This document shows, piece by piece, positions 43,302-51,798 of a stretch of DNA of 64,000 bases. Position 1 is the first letter of the stretch, and each line of letters starts with the position of its first letter. The stretch lies in NCBI GenBank assembly GCA_035281745.1, contig DATEDI010000026.1, positions 186,001 through 250,000 on the forward strand, written 5' to 3'. A program made the position numbers and the translations under genes. The stretch comes from 66-474 sp035281745 (GTDB taxonomy: Bacteria; Pseudomonadota; Gammaproteobacteria; Xanthomonadales; Rhodanobacteraceae). The notes below the pieces were generated by a model. The model had not been told where the DNA came from. It searched no databases and saw nothing but the letters and a program-made list of their open reading frames with translations.

Positions 43302-46300
43302 TCAATGTCCCTCCAGCGCCGGCCGTGTGTTCGCCTGCGCGTGCTTGCGCGCTTCGCGGCGCTCGACCAGCGCGCGAATCACGACGTAGAACAACGGGGT
43401 GTAGATCAAGCCGAAGATGGTGACGCCGAGCATTCCGGAGAACACCGCTACGCCCATCGCGTGGCGCATCTCGGCGCCGGCGCCGTGCGAAGTAACCAGT
43501 GGCACCACGCCCATGATGAACGCGATCGATGTCATCAGGATCGGGCGCAACCGCAGCCTTGCGGCCTCCAGCACCGCCTCGTGGCGGCTCATGCCTTCGA
43601 GCTGGCGTTCGCGTGCGAACTCCACAATCAGGATCGCGTTCTTGCAGGCAAGGCCCACCAATACGATCAGTCCGATCTGGGTGAAGATGTTGTTGTCGCC
43701 ACCCGACAACCACACGCCGGCGATCGCGGACAACAGCACCATCGGCACGATCAGGATCACCGCAAGCGGCAGCGACCAACTTTCGTACAGCGACGACAGC
43801 ACCAGGAACACCAGCAACACGCACAGCGGGAACACCAGGATCGCGGTGTTGCCGGCGAGGATCTGCTGGTACGTGAGGTCGGTCCATTCGAAGCTGAGGC
43901 CGTTCGGCAGCGTGTCATGCGCCAACTTCTCGATCGCCGCCTGAGCCTGGCCCGAGCTGTAGCCCAGCGCCGGACCACCGTTGATCTCGGCGGTGGGATA
44001 GCCGTTGTAGTGCATCACGCGGTCGGGACCGGCGCCGCGCTTGACCGTGACGAACGAACCCAGCGGCACCATGTCGCCGCGAGCGTTGCGGGTCTTCAAC
44101 TGACTGATGTCCTGCAGGTCGCGCCGGAACGACGGCTCGGCCGACAGGTTCACCTGGTAGGTGCGCCCGAAACGGTTGAAGTCGTTCACGTACAGCGAGC
44201 CGAGATACGCCTGCATGGTCTGGTACGCGTCACCCAGATCCACGCCCTCGGCCTTGGCCTTCTCGCGGTCCACGTCCACGTCGACCTGGGGCACGTTCAC
44301 CTGGAAGCTGGAGAACAATCCCGCAAGCGCGGGGTCCTTGCGACCCGCTGCGATCAGGTTCTGGGTTTGCTTGTAGAGTTCATCGAAGCCGAGTTCGCCG
44401 CGGTCCTCGATCTGCATCCGGAAACCGCCAATCGTGCCGAGGCCCATCACCGGCGGCGGCGGGAACACCGCGATGTAGGCGTCCTGGATCGACGCGAACT
44501 TCTGGTTCAGCGCGCCGGCGATCGCACCCGCGGACAAGGCCGCGCTGCGCCGCTCGTCGAACGGCTTCAGCGTCACGAACACGATGCCCGCGTTCGAGGC
44601 ATTGGTGAAGCCGTTGATCGACAGGCCGGGGAACGCGACCGCGCTCTCGACACCGGGCTGTTTCAGCGCGATCGCACTCATGCGCTTGATCACGTCTTCG
44701 GTGCGATCGAGCGATGCGGCATCCGGCAACTGCGCGAACGACACCAGGTACTGCTTGTCCTGGGTCGGCACGAAGCCGGTCGGCACGTGCGTGAAACCGA
44801 ACGCGGTCAGCGCAATCAGGACTGCGTAAACCGCCAGCGCCGCCGGGCCCTTGCCCTGCAAGCGGCGTGTGCCCGCCACGTAGCGTTCCGCACCGCGATG
44901 GAACAGCCGGTTGAACGGGTGGAACAGCCAGCCGAACGCGCGGTCGATGCCGCGCGTCAAGCGGTCCCTGGGCGCATCGTGCGGCCGCAACAGGATCGCG
45001 GACAGCGCCGGGCTCAGCGTCAGCGAATTGAATGCGGAGATCACCGTGGAGATCGCGATGGTCAGCGCAAACTGGCGATAGAACTCACCGGTCAACCCGC
45101 TGATGAAGGCGGTCGGAATGAATACCGCGCACAGCACCAGCGCGGTCGCCACGATCGGGCCGGTGACTTCGCGCATCGCTTGGCGCGTCGCTTCCTTCGG
45201 TGGTTGACCCAACTCGATGTGGCGCTCCACGTTTTCGACCACCACGATCGCGTCGTCCACCACGATGCCGATCGCCAGCACCATCCCGAACAGGCTCAAT
45301 GCGTTGAGCGAAAAGCCGACGAGGTACATCACCGCGAACGTGCCGATCAACGACACCGGCACCGCGATCAATGGAATCACCGAGGCGCGCCAGGTCTGCA
45401 GGAACAGGATCACCACCAGCACCACCAGCGCGATGGCTTCCAGCAGCGTGTGCGCCACCGCCTCGATCGAGCCGCGCACGAACACCGTCGGGTCGTAGAC
45501 GATGTGGTAATCGACCCCTTGCGGGAAATCCTTCTTCAGCCGCGCCATCGTCGCGCGCACTTCGTCGGAGATCTGGATGGCGTTGGAACCGGGCCGCGCA
45601 AAGATCGGGATCGCCACCGCCGGCTGGTTGTCCAGCAGGCTGCGCAGCGCGTATTGGTCGGAACCCAATTGGACCCGCGCGACGTCCCCCAAGTGCACGG
45701 TGGCGCCGCTCGCATCCGTCCGCAGCACGATATTGCGGAACTCGTCGACGGTGCTCAGCCGACCTTGCGTATTGATGTTGAGCTGGAAGTCGGCGTCGCT
45801 TCGCACCGGCGGCGCGTTCAGGGAACCGGCCGCCACCTGCACGTTCTGCTCGCGGATCGCCTTCACCACGTCGCCGGTCGTGAGGCCGCGCTGGGAAAGC
45901 TTCTGCGGGTTCAGCCACACCCGCATCGAGTATTCGCCGGCGCCGAAGATCTGCACGTCGCCGATGCCGTCCAGCCGGCTCAGCACGTCCTTCACGTGCA
46001 ACCGCGCGTAGTTGGACAGGTACAGCATGTCGTAGCGCTGGTTCGGCGACGTGAGGTGCACCACCATGGTGAGGTCGGGCGAACTTTTCTTGGTGGTGAC
46101 GCCGAGCCGCTGCACTTCCTCGGGCAGGCGCGGCAGGGCCTGCGCGACGCGGTTCTGCACTTCAACCTGTGCGTCGTTGAGGTCGGTGCCGAGCGCGAAG
46201 GTGACGGTGAGCGTCATCACGCCATCGCTGGTGGCCTGCGAGGACGTGTAGAGCATGCCCTCGACGCCATTGATCTGTTCTTCCAGCGGAGTCGCGACGG

Positions 46301-46487
46301 TTTCGGCGATCACCTTGGGATTGGCGCCCGGATAGGTCGCGCGCACCACCACCGTGGGCGGCACCACTTCCGGATACTCGCTGATCGGCAACTGGAACAC
46401 CGCGATGCCGCCCGTGATCAGGAACAGCAGCGACAGCACCGCGGCCATGATCGGCCGGTCGACGAAAAATTGGGCAATGTTCTTCAT
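43302..46487 (-). CDS. RND efflux permease, HAE1 (MexF/OqxB-like)
   Basis: This 1061-residue inner-membrane pump starts MKNIAQFFVDRPIMAAVLSL. GIVVDDAIVVVENVERHIE in TM4 holds the proton-relay Asp pair, and GLACKNAILIVEFARERQLE is the matching motif in the second half. Resemblance is highest to MexF-type pumps that export chloramphenicol, quinolones and small aromatic compounds in other bacteria; the substrate here is not known. It lies between adaptor and channel genes on the same strand. A family A repeat fills the gap to the adaptor gene. Confidence 0.93.
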   Translation of the reverse strand: MKNIAQFFVDRPIMAAVLSLLFLITGGIAVFQLPISEYPEVVPPTVVVRATYPGANPKVIAETVATPLEEQINGVEGMLYTSSQATSDGVMTLTVTFALGTDLNDAQVEVQNRVAQALPRLPEEVQRLGVTTKKSSPDLTMVVHLTSPNQRYDMLYLSNYARLHVKDVLSRLDGIGDVQIFGAGEYSMRVWLNPQKLSQRGLTTGDVVKAIREQNVQVAAGSLNAPPVRSDADFQLNINTQGRLSTVDEFRNIVLRTDASGATVHLGDVARVQLGSDQYALRSLLDNQPAVAIPIFARPGSNAIQISDEVRATMARLKKDFPQGVDYHIVYDPTVFVRGSIEAVAHTLLEAIALVVLVVILFLQTWRASVIPLIAVPVSLIGTFAVMYLVGFSLNALSLFGMVLAIGIVVDDAIVVVENVERHIELGQPPKEATRQAMREVTGPIVATALVLCAVFIPTAFISGLTGEFYRQFALTIAISTVISAFNSLTLSPALSAILLRPHDAPRDRLTRGIDRAFGWLFHPFNRLFHRGAERYVAGTRRLQGKGPAALAVYAVLIALTAFGFTHVPTGFVPTQDKQYLVSFAQLPDAASLDRTEDVIKRMSAIALKQPGVESAVAFPGLSINGFTNASNAGIVFVTLKPFDERRSAALSAGAIAGALNQKFASIQDAYIAVFPPPPVMGLGTIGGFRMQIEDRGELGFDELYKQTQNLIAAGRKDPALAGLFSSFQVNVPQVDVDVDREKAKAEGVDLGDAYQTMQAYLGSLYVNDFNRFGRTYQVNLSAEPSFRRDLQDISQLKTRNARGDMVPLGSFVTVKRGAGPDRVMHYNGYPTAEINGGPALGYSSGQAQAAIEKLAHDTLPNGLSFEWTDLTYQQILAGNTAILVFPLCVLLVFLVLSSLYESWSLPLAVILIVPMVLLSAIAGVWLSGGDNNIFTQIGLIVLVGLACKNAILIVEFARERQLEGMSRHEAVLEAARLRLRPILMTSIAFIMGVVPLVTSHGAGAEMRHAMGVAVFSGMLGVTIFGLIYTPLFYVVIRALVERREARKHAQANTRPALEGH

Positions 46488-46518
46488 GGGATTTCCTGGT
46501 CTTCAGGCCGTGCGAGGC

Positions 46519-46668
46519 TGTTTCCTTCTCCCGTCGGGAGAAGGTGCCCAAAGGGCGGATGAGGGTTCGGAGAAACTGCGGCGCATCGCGCTGGCCGTAC
46601 CCTCACCCGCCTGCCGGAAGCGCTACGCGCTCGGCCTGCGGCCGCCGCTCCCGGAGGGAGAGGGATGC
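46519..46668. repeat. Family A palindromic element between RND adaptor and permease genes
   Basis: CCTTCTCCCGTCGGGAGAAGG with GATGAGGGTTCGG forms the left arm, and GTACCCTCACCCGCC with CGCTCCCGGAGGGAGAGGG the right arm. The right part overlaps the end of the adaptor gene and is translated as its last residues. Confidence 0.8.
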
Positions 46669-47910
46669 AATTGGCGACGCATCGGCGTCGTGGCGATTGG
46701 TTTGCGCGGTGCGCTTGTCTTGCTGCGGCTGCTCGCCAGCGGCCTCGACCAGCGCCCTGTCTTCGGCGTCGAGCCGATAATCCATCGCCACCTGATCGGC
46801 ATTCACCGCGACGCCGGGGCGCACGCGCTGCAGCCCGTTCACCACGACTTCGTCACCGGGCTTCAGGCCGCTGTCGATCACGCGCAAGCCATGGAACAGC
46901 GGCCCGGTGCTGACCTTGCGGTACTGCACCTTGTGACCGGCATCCACCACGTAGACGAACTGGTTGGCGAGGTCGGTGCCGACCGCGCGATCGTCGACCA
47001 GCACACGCGCTTTCGGCTGGCCCATTTGCACGCGCATGTGCGCGTACAGGCCGGGCGTGAACAAGCCATTGGTGTTGTCGAATACCGCACGCAGGCGCAT
47101 CGTGCCGGAGTCGGTGTGCAACTGGTTGTCGACGAAGTCGAGGCGCCCCTCGTGCGGGTAGCCCTGTTCGTCCGACAGGCCCATCGCGACCGCCACCCGC
47201 GGCGTGCGACCGTCGCCGCGTGCCGCCGCGCGCAAATGGTCCAGCTTCAACCAGGTGTGCTCGTCCACGTCGAAATACGCGTACACCGGATTCACCGACA
47301 CCACGCTGGTCAGCACGTCGTTGCTGCTGACCAGATTGCCGGGCGTCACCCGCGCATTGCTGACGCGGCCGTCGATGGGGGCGCGCACATCGGTGAAATC
47401 GAGATTGAGCCGCGCCGCCGAAAGCGCGGCATCGGCGGCTGCCAACGCGGCTTTTGCGCTCTCGGCCGCGGTGATCTGGCGATCGGCTTCTTCCTGCGCG
47501 ATCGCGTGCTTGTCGAGCAACCGCCTGGCGCGTTGCGCGTTGGCCTTGGCAAGTTCAAGCTGCGCGCGCGCCTGGGTGCGTTGCGCCGCCAAGCGATCGA
47601 CTTCGGCCTGGAAAGGGCGTGGATCGATCTTGAACAGCACCTCGCCCTTGTGCACCAGCGCGCCTTCGGTGAATTGCACGGCTTGCACGTACCCGCCCAC
47701 CCGGGGCTGCACCCGCACGGTGTTCACGGCCTGCAATTGGCCGGTGAAGTCGGCACTGTCGCTGACCGGCCGCTGCATCACCTTGGCGACGGTCACCTGC
47801 GGCGGGCCGGCCGGCGCCGTCTGCGCCTGACCATTGCGATGGTCCAGAACGGCCCAACTTCCGAGGATGGCGACCGCGATCGCGCCGGCCAGGATCAATT
47901 TCTTTTTCAT
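46603..47910 (-). CDS. RND efflux periplasmic adaptor, MexE/AcrA-like
   Basis: This 435-residue membrane fusion protein starts MKKKLILAGAIAVAILGSWA, a membrane anchor or signal. It has the two lipoyl halves (FTGQLQAVNTVRVQPRVGGY and LVHKGEVLFKIDPRPFQAEV), a coiled hairpin (RRLLDKHAIAQEEADRQI), and the barrel. The ATG at 47910 was chosen over a longer frame because of the clear signal sequence. The last residues (SLSLRERRPQAERVALPAGG) derive from a family A repeat, so the natural C-terminus was probably shorter. It is divergent from a LysR gene. Confidence 0.92.
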   Translation of the reverse strand: MKKKLILAGAIAVAILGSWAVLDHRNGQAQTAPAGPPQVTVAKVMQRPVSDSADFTGQLQAVNTVRVQPRVGGYVQAVQFTEGALVHKGEVLFKIDPRPFQAEVDRLAAQRTQARAQLELAKANAQRARRLLDKHAIAQEEADRQITAAESAKAALAAADAALSAARLNLDFTDVRAPIDGRVSNARVTPGNLVSSNDVLTSVVSVNPVYAYFDVDEHTWLKLDHLRAAARGDGRTPRVAVAMGLSDEQGYPHEGRLDFVDNQLHTDSGTMRLRAVFDNTNGLFTPGLYAHMRVQMGQPKARVLVDDRAVGTDLANQFVYVVDAGHKVQYRKVSTGPLFHGLRVIDSGLKPGDEVVVNGLQRVRPGVAVNADQVAMDYRLDAEDRALVEAAGEQPQQDKRTAQTNRHDADASPIASLSLRERRPQAERVALPAGG

Positions 47911-47974
47911 CGTCCAGCTCCCTGATGGGGGTTCCGCGCCTGAAGCGGTGCGGCAGGAGCCTTGAAATAAGAAC

Positions 47975-47984
47975 ACTGATCAGT
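47975..47984. promoter_or_regulatory. Palindrome in the RND/LysR divergent promoter region
   Basis: ACTGATCAGT is a perfect ten-base palindrome 65 bases upstream of the adaptor ATG. Together with the larger palindrome at 48016-48030 it could form a two-site LysR operator. Confidence 0.4.
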
Positions 47985-48015
47985 ACAGTTAACCCCCTCG
48001 TGAGGCATTCCACTC

Positions 48016-48030
48016 GTGACTGTCAGTCAC
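48016..48030. promoter_or_regulatory. Palindromic operator candidate upstream of the LysR gene
   Basis: GTGACTG-T-CAGTCAC is a perfect 15-base dyad located 22 bases before the LysR start codon. LysR regulators commonly bind a palindrome close to their own gene that overlaps its promoter. Confidence 0.5.
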
Positions 48031-48052
48031 GAATCGATGGATAATCCGAAAG

Positions 48053-49063
48053 ATGGAAGACTTCTCAGCAATATCGAGCTTCGTCCGGGTGGTCGAAGCC
48101 AAGAGTTTCAGGGCCGCGGCCGCGCAATTGGGCATGACGCCTTCGGGCGTCAGCCGCGCGGTTTCCCGCCTGGAAGAACACATCGGTGTGCGCCTGCTGT
48201 TCCGCAGCACCCGCGCGCTCAACCTCACCGATGACGGCGAATCGTTCTATCGGCGCTGCAAGGACATCCTGGCCGACCTCGGCGAGGCGGTCGAATCGCT
48301 TGGCTATGCGCGCACCAAGCCGCGCGGCAAATTGCGCGTCGCGATGAACGTGTCGATCGGTCGCGCCGGTTTGATTCCCAACCTCGCCGATTTCGAAGCG
48401 CGTTATCCCGACATCCGGTTGGAACTCGCTATGAGCGAGCGCAACATCGGATTGATCGAGGAGGGCATCGATTGCGCGATCCGGATGGGCGATCTGGAGG
48501 ATTCCAACCTCGTCGCCCGCAAGCTGGGTTATTTCAGCAATGTCCTGTGCGCGTCGCCGGCTTATCTGGCGCGCCACGGCACGCCGACCTGTCTCGAGGA
48601 CCTGAAGCAGCACCAATGCATCAACTACGTGTATCCGACCAGCGGCCGCGCCTATCAGTGGCAATTCGATTCGCCGAACGGCCCCGTCACGCTGGACGTC
48701 GATGCCCACCTGCTGATCAACGATGGCGAGTCGGTGATCCAGGCGGCGATGGCAGGCCTCGGCATCATCCAGGTTCCGCACTGGCTGGCCGCGGGGCCGA
48801 TCGGCCACGGCAAGCTGCAGGTCATCATGGAAGACACCATCTCGGCCGGCTCGCCGGTATGGATCGTATACCCGCAGAAGAAACACCTGTCGGCGCGCGT
48901 GCACGCCTTCATCGACTGGATCCAGGAAGTATTCCGCCGCGACAACCTGCCGGCCTGTCGGCGCACTGCCATGAACGAGGCGCGCGCCAGCGCGCTTGTG
49001 GAATCGGTGCGGATCGATTCGGTCGACAAGGTTTTGCCGCGCCGCGAACCCGTCGAGGCGTAA
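48053..49063 (+). CDS. LysR family transcriptional regulator
   Basis: This 336-residue protein has an N-terminal winged helix (FSAISSFVRVVEAKSFRAAA and MTPSGVSRAVSRLEEHIGVR) and an effector domain with GLIPNLADFEARYPDIRLEL. It belongs to the CrgA/AphB-like branch by its residues around DCAIRMGDLEDSNLVARKLG. It is divergent from the RND pump genes and separated from them by 142 bases with palindromes, so it probably controls them. The C-terminal 40 residues or so are longer than usual. Its stop is nine bases from the end of the convergent pirin gene. Confidence 0.93.
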   Translation: MEDFSAISSFVRVVEAKSFRAAAAQLGMTPSGVSRAVSRLEEHIGVRLLFRSTRALNLTDDGESFYRRCKDILADLGEAVESLGYARTKPRGKLRVAMNVSIGRAGLIPNLADFEARYPDIRLELAMSERNIGLIEEGIDCAIRMGDLEDSNLVARKLGYFSNVLCASPAYLARHGTPTCLEDLKQHQCINYVYPTSGRAYQWQFDSPNGPVTLDVDAHLLINDGESVIQAAMAGLGIIQVPHWLAAGPIGHGKLQVIMEDTISAGSPVWIVYPQKKHLSARVHAFIDWIQEVFRRDNLPACRRTAMNEARASALVESVRIDSVDKVLPRREPVEA

Positions 49064-49072
49064 CCCCGCCGC

Positions 49073-49963
49073 TCAGCGGGATTGGCGCAACCGCAGCTTC
49101 GACACGTCCGGCGCGGCGAGCGGACGTGACGGGCTGCCGTGGACCTCGCCGAAGCGCCGGCCCGCGTTCCAGTCATCGGTGGCAGCCTGGATTTCTTCGG
49201 GCGCGCGCGCGACGAAGTTCCACCACAGCAGGACGTCCTCGCCGAACGGTGCGCCGCCGATCAGCACGAATCGCGCAGCAGCTTCGCTGCGCAATTCGAT
49301 GCGGTCGCGTCCGGCGCCGAGATACGCCATCGCTTCGGGTGTGAAGGCGTCACCGTCCACCGCCACCGAGCCGACCAGCGGCAACAACGCGTACTCGAAT
49401 GACGAATCAAGTGGAAATTGCGTTTGCGCCGCACCCCCCGTGGCAATGTCCATGCCGACCAGGGGCGAGAACACCTCGACCGGCGAACGTTGATCGAAAG
49501 CCTCGCCGACCAGCAGCGTGACCTGGAAACCATCGCGCTCGATCACCGGCAGTTCGGGATGATTGCGGAACGCCGGCGCGCCGTGACGATGCGCGTCGTC
49601 CAGCGCGATCCACAATTGCACCGCGTGCAGGCGCCCGCTCCGACCTTCGATGGAATCCTCGGCGTGCGAGATGCCGCGCCCGGCACTCATGAGGTTGACC
49701 TGCCCGGGACGGATGGTTTGCTCGTTGCCCAGGCTGTCGCGATGCACGACTTCGCCGTCGATCATCCAGGTGAAGGTCTGCAGGCCGATATGTGGATGCG
49801 GGCCGACCCGCAAGCCCTGCCCGGCTTCGAAATCCAGCGGACCCAGATGGTCGAGGAAGCACCACGCGCCGACCATGCGGCGGTCGCGCTGCGGCAAGGC
49901 GCGACGCACATACAAGCCGTCGCCGACTTCGGCGCTGCGAATCGCGATGCGCTCAGGCGGCAA
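49073..49963 (-). CDS. Pirin family protein
   Basis: This 296-residue bicupin protein has the pirin features MVGAWCFLDHLGPLDFEAGQ, GPHPHIGLQTFTWMIDGEVV and AGRGISHAED, with the His/Glu metal ligands. Bacterial pirins such as YhhW act as quercetinases or redox-sensing partners. The start is a TTG at 49963 that overlaps the CheW-like gene by 11 bases, so it may be translated along with the Chp cluster. It is not a normal part of Pil-Chp; its presence at the 3' end looks incidental or co-expressed. Confidence 0.85.
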   Translation of the reverse strand: MPPERIAIRSAEVGDGLYVRRALPQRDRRMVGAWCFLDHLGPLDFEAGQGLRVGPHPHIGLQTFTWMIDGEVVHRDSLGNEQTIRPGQVNLMSAGRGISHAEDSIEGRSGRLHAVQLWIALDDAHRHGAPAFRNHPELPVIERDGFQVTLLVGEAFDQRSPVEVFSPLVGMDIATGGAAQTQFPLDSSFEYALLPLVGSVAVDGDAFTPEAMAYLGAGRDRIELRSEAAARFVLIGGAPFGEDVLLWWNFVARAPEEIQAATDDWNAGRRFGEVHGSPSRPLAAPDVSKLRLRQSR

Positions 49964-50432
49964 CGCCCAACGCCTCGACGATCTGGCTTTCGACCGCGGC
50001 GAGATCGGGAATCCACGCGGGCTCGTCGTGCACCAGCACCTGTTCGCGCACGCCGACCGGCAACGCGCCGGCGTTCTCGTCGGGCAGCAACATGTCTTCG
50101 GCGATCAGGGTCAGGCGCGGAAAGCCCTGCGTCAGCACGCCGAAATACGGCAGGCGCGCATGGCCGGAAAGCGCCTTCAGGATCGCCACGCGCGCGTTCT
50201 CGGTCGATTCGTCGGCGGCCGTGCCCGCGAGCGCCGAAAACGCCAGCACCGGCAACCCCCAACCGCGCCACGCCAAGCGCCCCAGCAACCATTCCGGCGC
50301 GCCTTCGACCGGCGACGGGTGGGCGAACGTGATCACCTCGGCCATGGTGGTGTTGGGCACCAGCACGCGCCCGCCCGTGACCGGCAACATGACCCCGCGG
50401 ATTTCGCGCGGCAACGCATCAGCCATGCTCAT
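49953..50432 (-). CDS. chpC: CheW-like coupling protein (ChpC position)
   Basis: This 159-residue protein has a single CheW-like domain: REIRGVMLPVTGGRVLVPNT, EWLLGRLAWRGWGLPVLAFS, RVAILKALSGH and RLTLIAED. In Pseudomonas the Pil-Chp cluster ends with chpC, a second CheW protein besides PilI, and the position here matches. The ATG at 50432 overlaps the preceding gene by 14 bases; an ATG two codons later is also possible. It would connect a receptor, perhaps PilJ or a distant one, to ChpA. Confidence 0.8.
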   Translation of the reverse strand: MSMADALPREIRGVMLPVTGGRVLVPNTTMAEVITFAHPSPVEGAPEWLLGRLAWRGWGLPVLAFSALAGTAADESTENARVAILKALSGHARLPYFGVLTQGFPRLTLIAEDMLLPDENAGALPVGVREQVLVHDEPAWIPDLAAVESQIVEALGVAA

Positions 50433-51798
50433 GACTGACTTCCTTCAATTTCGACTCGGCGGAATCGTTGGCGCCCGCCTTGCTGCCGGGATCTCCGCCG
50501 AACCAACGTTCGATCGGGTCGGCGTCGACCCGCAGCGGCACGATCGTTTCCATCGGCACCAGTTCCAGGCCCGCAAAGGCATCGGACAAGGCCGGTTCGG
50601 GTGACTTGCGCGCGCCGCTGCTGGTGGCAGCCGCGGACGCGACATCCGGATCGACCAGCGCCCAGTCATCGAGCGAGGGCAGGCTCGCGAGCACATCGGC
50701 GTCGTCATCCGCCGCCGCAGCGGGCGCGGGAACCGTTTCGGAGTTGCGTGTGTCCTGCGTCATGGGTTGAGCCTCGGGAGTTTGATCCTGCGGCGCGGGC
50801 GCTACGTTGCCGCCGGAAACTTCGCGCCAGACTTGGGTGGGATCCTGGTTTTGCGCGGATTTCGGTTCCGCGAGCCGCGCGTCGATCATCGCCGACAAGG
50901 CTTCGGTATCGACATCCAGCGCGGCTTCGGCTTCGAAATCGAATTCCGCGCGGGCTTCGTGCAGCGCATCGGCATCCAGCGATTCGTCGGTGACCGCCAA
51001 CGTTTCCGTCGGCACATCCGACGCCGCGTCCGACGAAAGCGCAGGCTCGGCCTCCTGCGCTCGTTCGTCCGCTGCCGCGACCGTTTCCGTCGGCGCGTCG
51101 AAGATCGATTCGAACGACAGCGCGGGCGCGACCGCGGCCACTGGTGCGGAGACATCCAGCGGCAACACGCCAGTGTCCGGTTCGACATCCGCGGCCGACG
51201 CGGCAACCTGCTCGACGGCCGGCACGGCTGCGGAAACGTGTCCATCCACGAAATCGACCGTCATGGTTTCGATTTCCTCGGGAGAAAGCGGGAGTTCGAC
51301 CATTGTCGCGGGCACGCCCGTTTCGGCCGCTCCCACTGCAGTCGCCCATGCGGGTTCATCAACAGCCGTTGCGACCTGCGGAACTTCCGCCTCGGCGATG
51401 ACCTTGACCGGCTCGGTCGCGGTGACACGCGACACGACCTCCGGACGCGGCGGATCCACGTCGTGGCTGCCACGCAATTTCGCGACGAGATGCCGCAACC
51501 AGCGTGCGCGCGCCCAACCGTCCAGCGACTGCGAAATCTCGGGATCGTTGTACACCACTGCAAGGCCCGCGGCGTGCAAGGCCGATTCGACGCCATCCAG
51601 CCAGTCGCCGCCGTCGAGGTTCACCAGCGCCGACGCCGCACCCACGCAAGCCAGCCGCGCGGGGTCGAAGTCAGCCGCGGTCGACGCATACGCGATCTCG
51701 ACCTGTCCAGCCATGGCCTCGCGGACGTGCGCGACCGCCGCTTCCTCGCCGAACACCAGCGCAATGCGCGGCTGCGTCTCCATCGCATGATCAGGCAT
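50419..51798 (-). CDS. ChpB-position protein with N-terminal pseudo-receiver domain and no CheB methylesterase domain
   Basis: This 459-residue protein begins with RIALVFGEEAAVAHVREAMA and runs through ARARWLRHLVAKLRGSHDV, a receiver-like N-terminal domain that I associate with ChpB proteins of Pil-Chp clusters. From about residue 120 it is Ala/Glu/Asp-rich low complexity, ending in a short conserved tail (PMETIVPLRVDADPIERWFG). The methylesterase signatures of CheB (the SxGG serine loop and the HxxxD parts) are not visible anywhere. It is therefore a ChpB without its catalytic part, or a different adaptor. The ATG at 51798 overlaps chpA by eight bases; 51783 is an alternative. Confidence 0.72.
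   Translation of the reverse strand: MPDHAMETQPRIALVFGEEAAVAHVREAMAGQVEIAYASTAADFDPARLACVGAASALVNLDGGDWLDGVESALHAAGLAVVYNDPEISQSLDGWARARWLRHLVAKLRGSHDVDPPRPEVVSRVTATEPVKVIAEAEVPQVATAVDEPAWATAVGAAETGVPATMVELPLSPEEIETMTVDFVDGHVSAAVPAVEQVAASAADVEPDTGVLPLDVSAPVAAVAPALSFESIFDAPTETVAAADERAQEAEPALSSDAASDVPTETLAVTDESLDADALHEARAEFDFEAEAALDVDTEALSAMIDARLAEPKSAQNQDPTQVWREVSGGNVAPAPQDQTPEAQPMTQDTRNSETVPAPAAAADDDADVLASLPSLDDWALVDPDVASAAATSSGARKSPEPALSDAFAGLELVPMETIVPLRVDADPIERWFGGDPGSKAGANDSAESKLKEVSHEHG

Noticed and set aside
43239..46562. Open frame of 1107 codons on the plus strand opposite the RND permease
   Set aside because: It is a codon-usage shadow rich in His, Arg and Gln. The permease on the minus strand is unmistakable.
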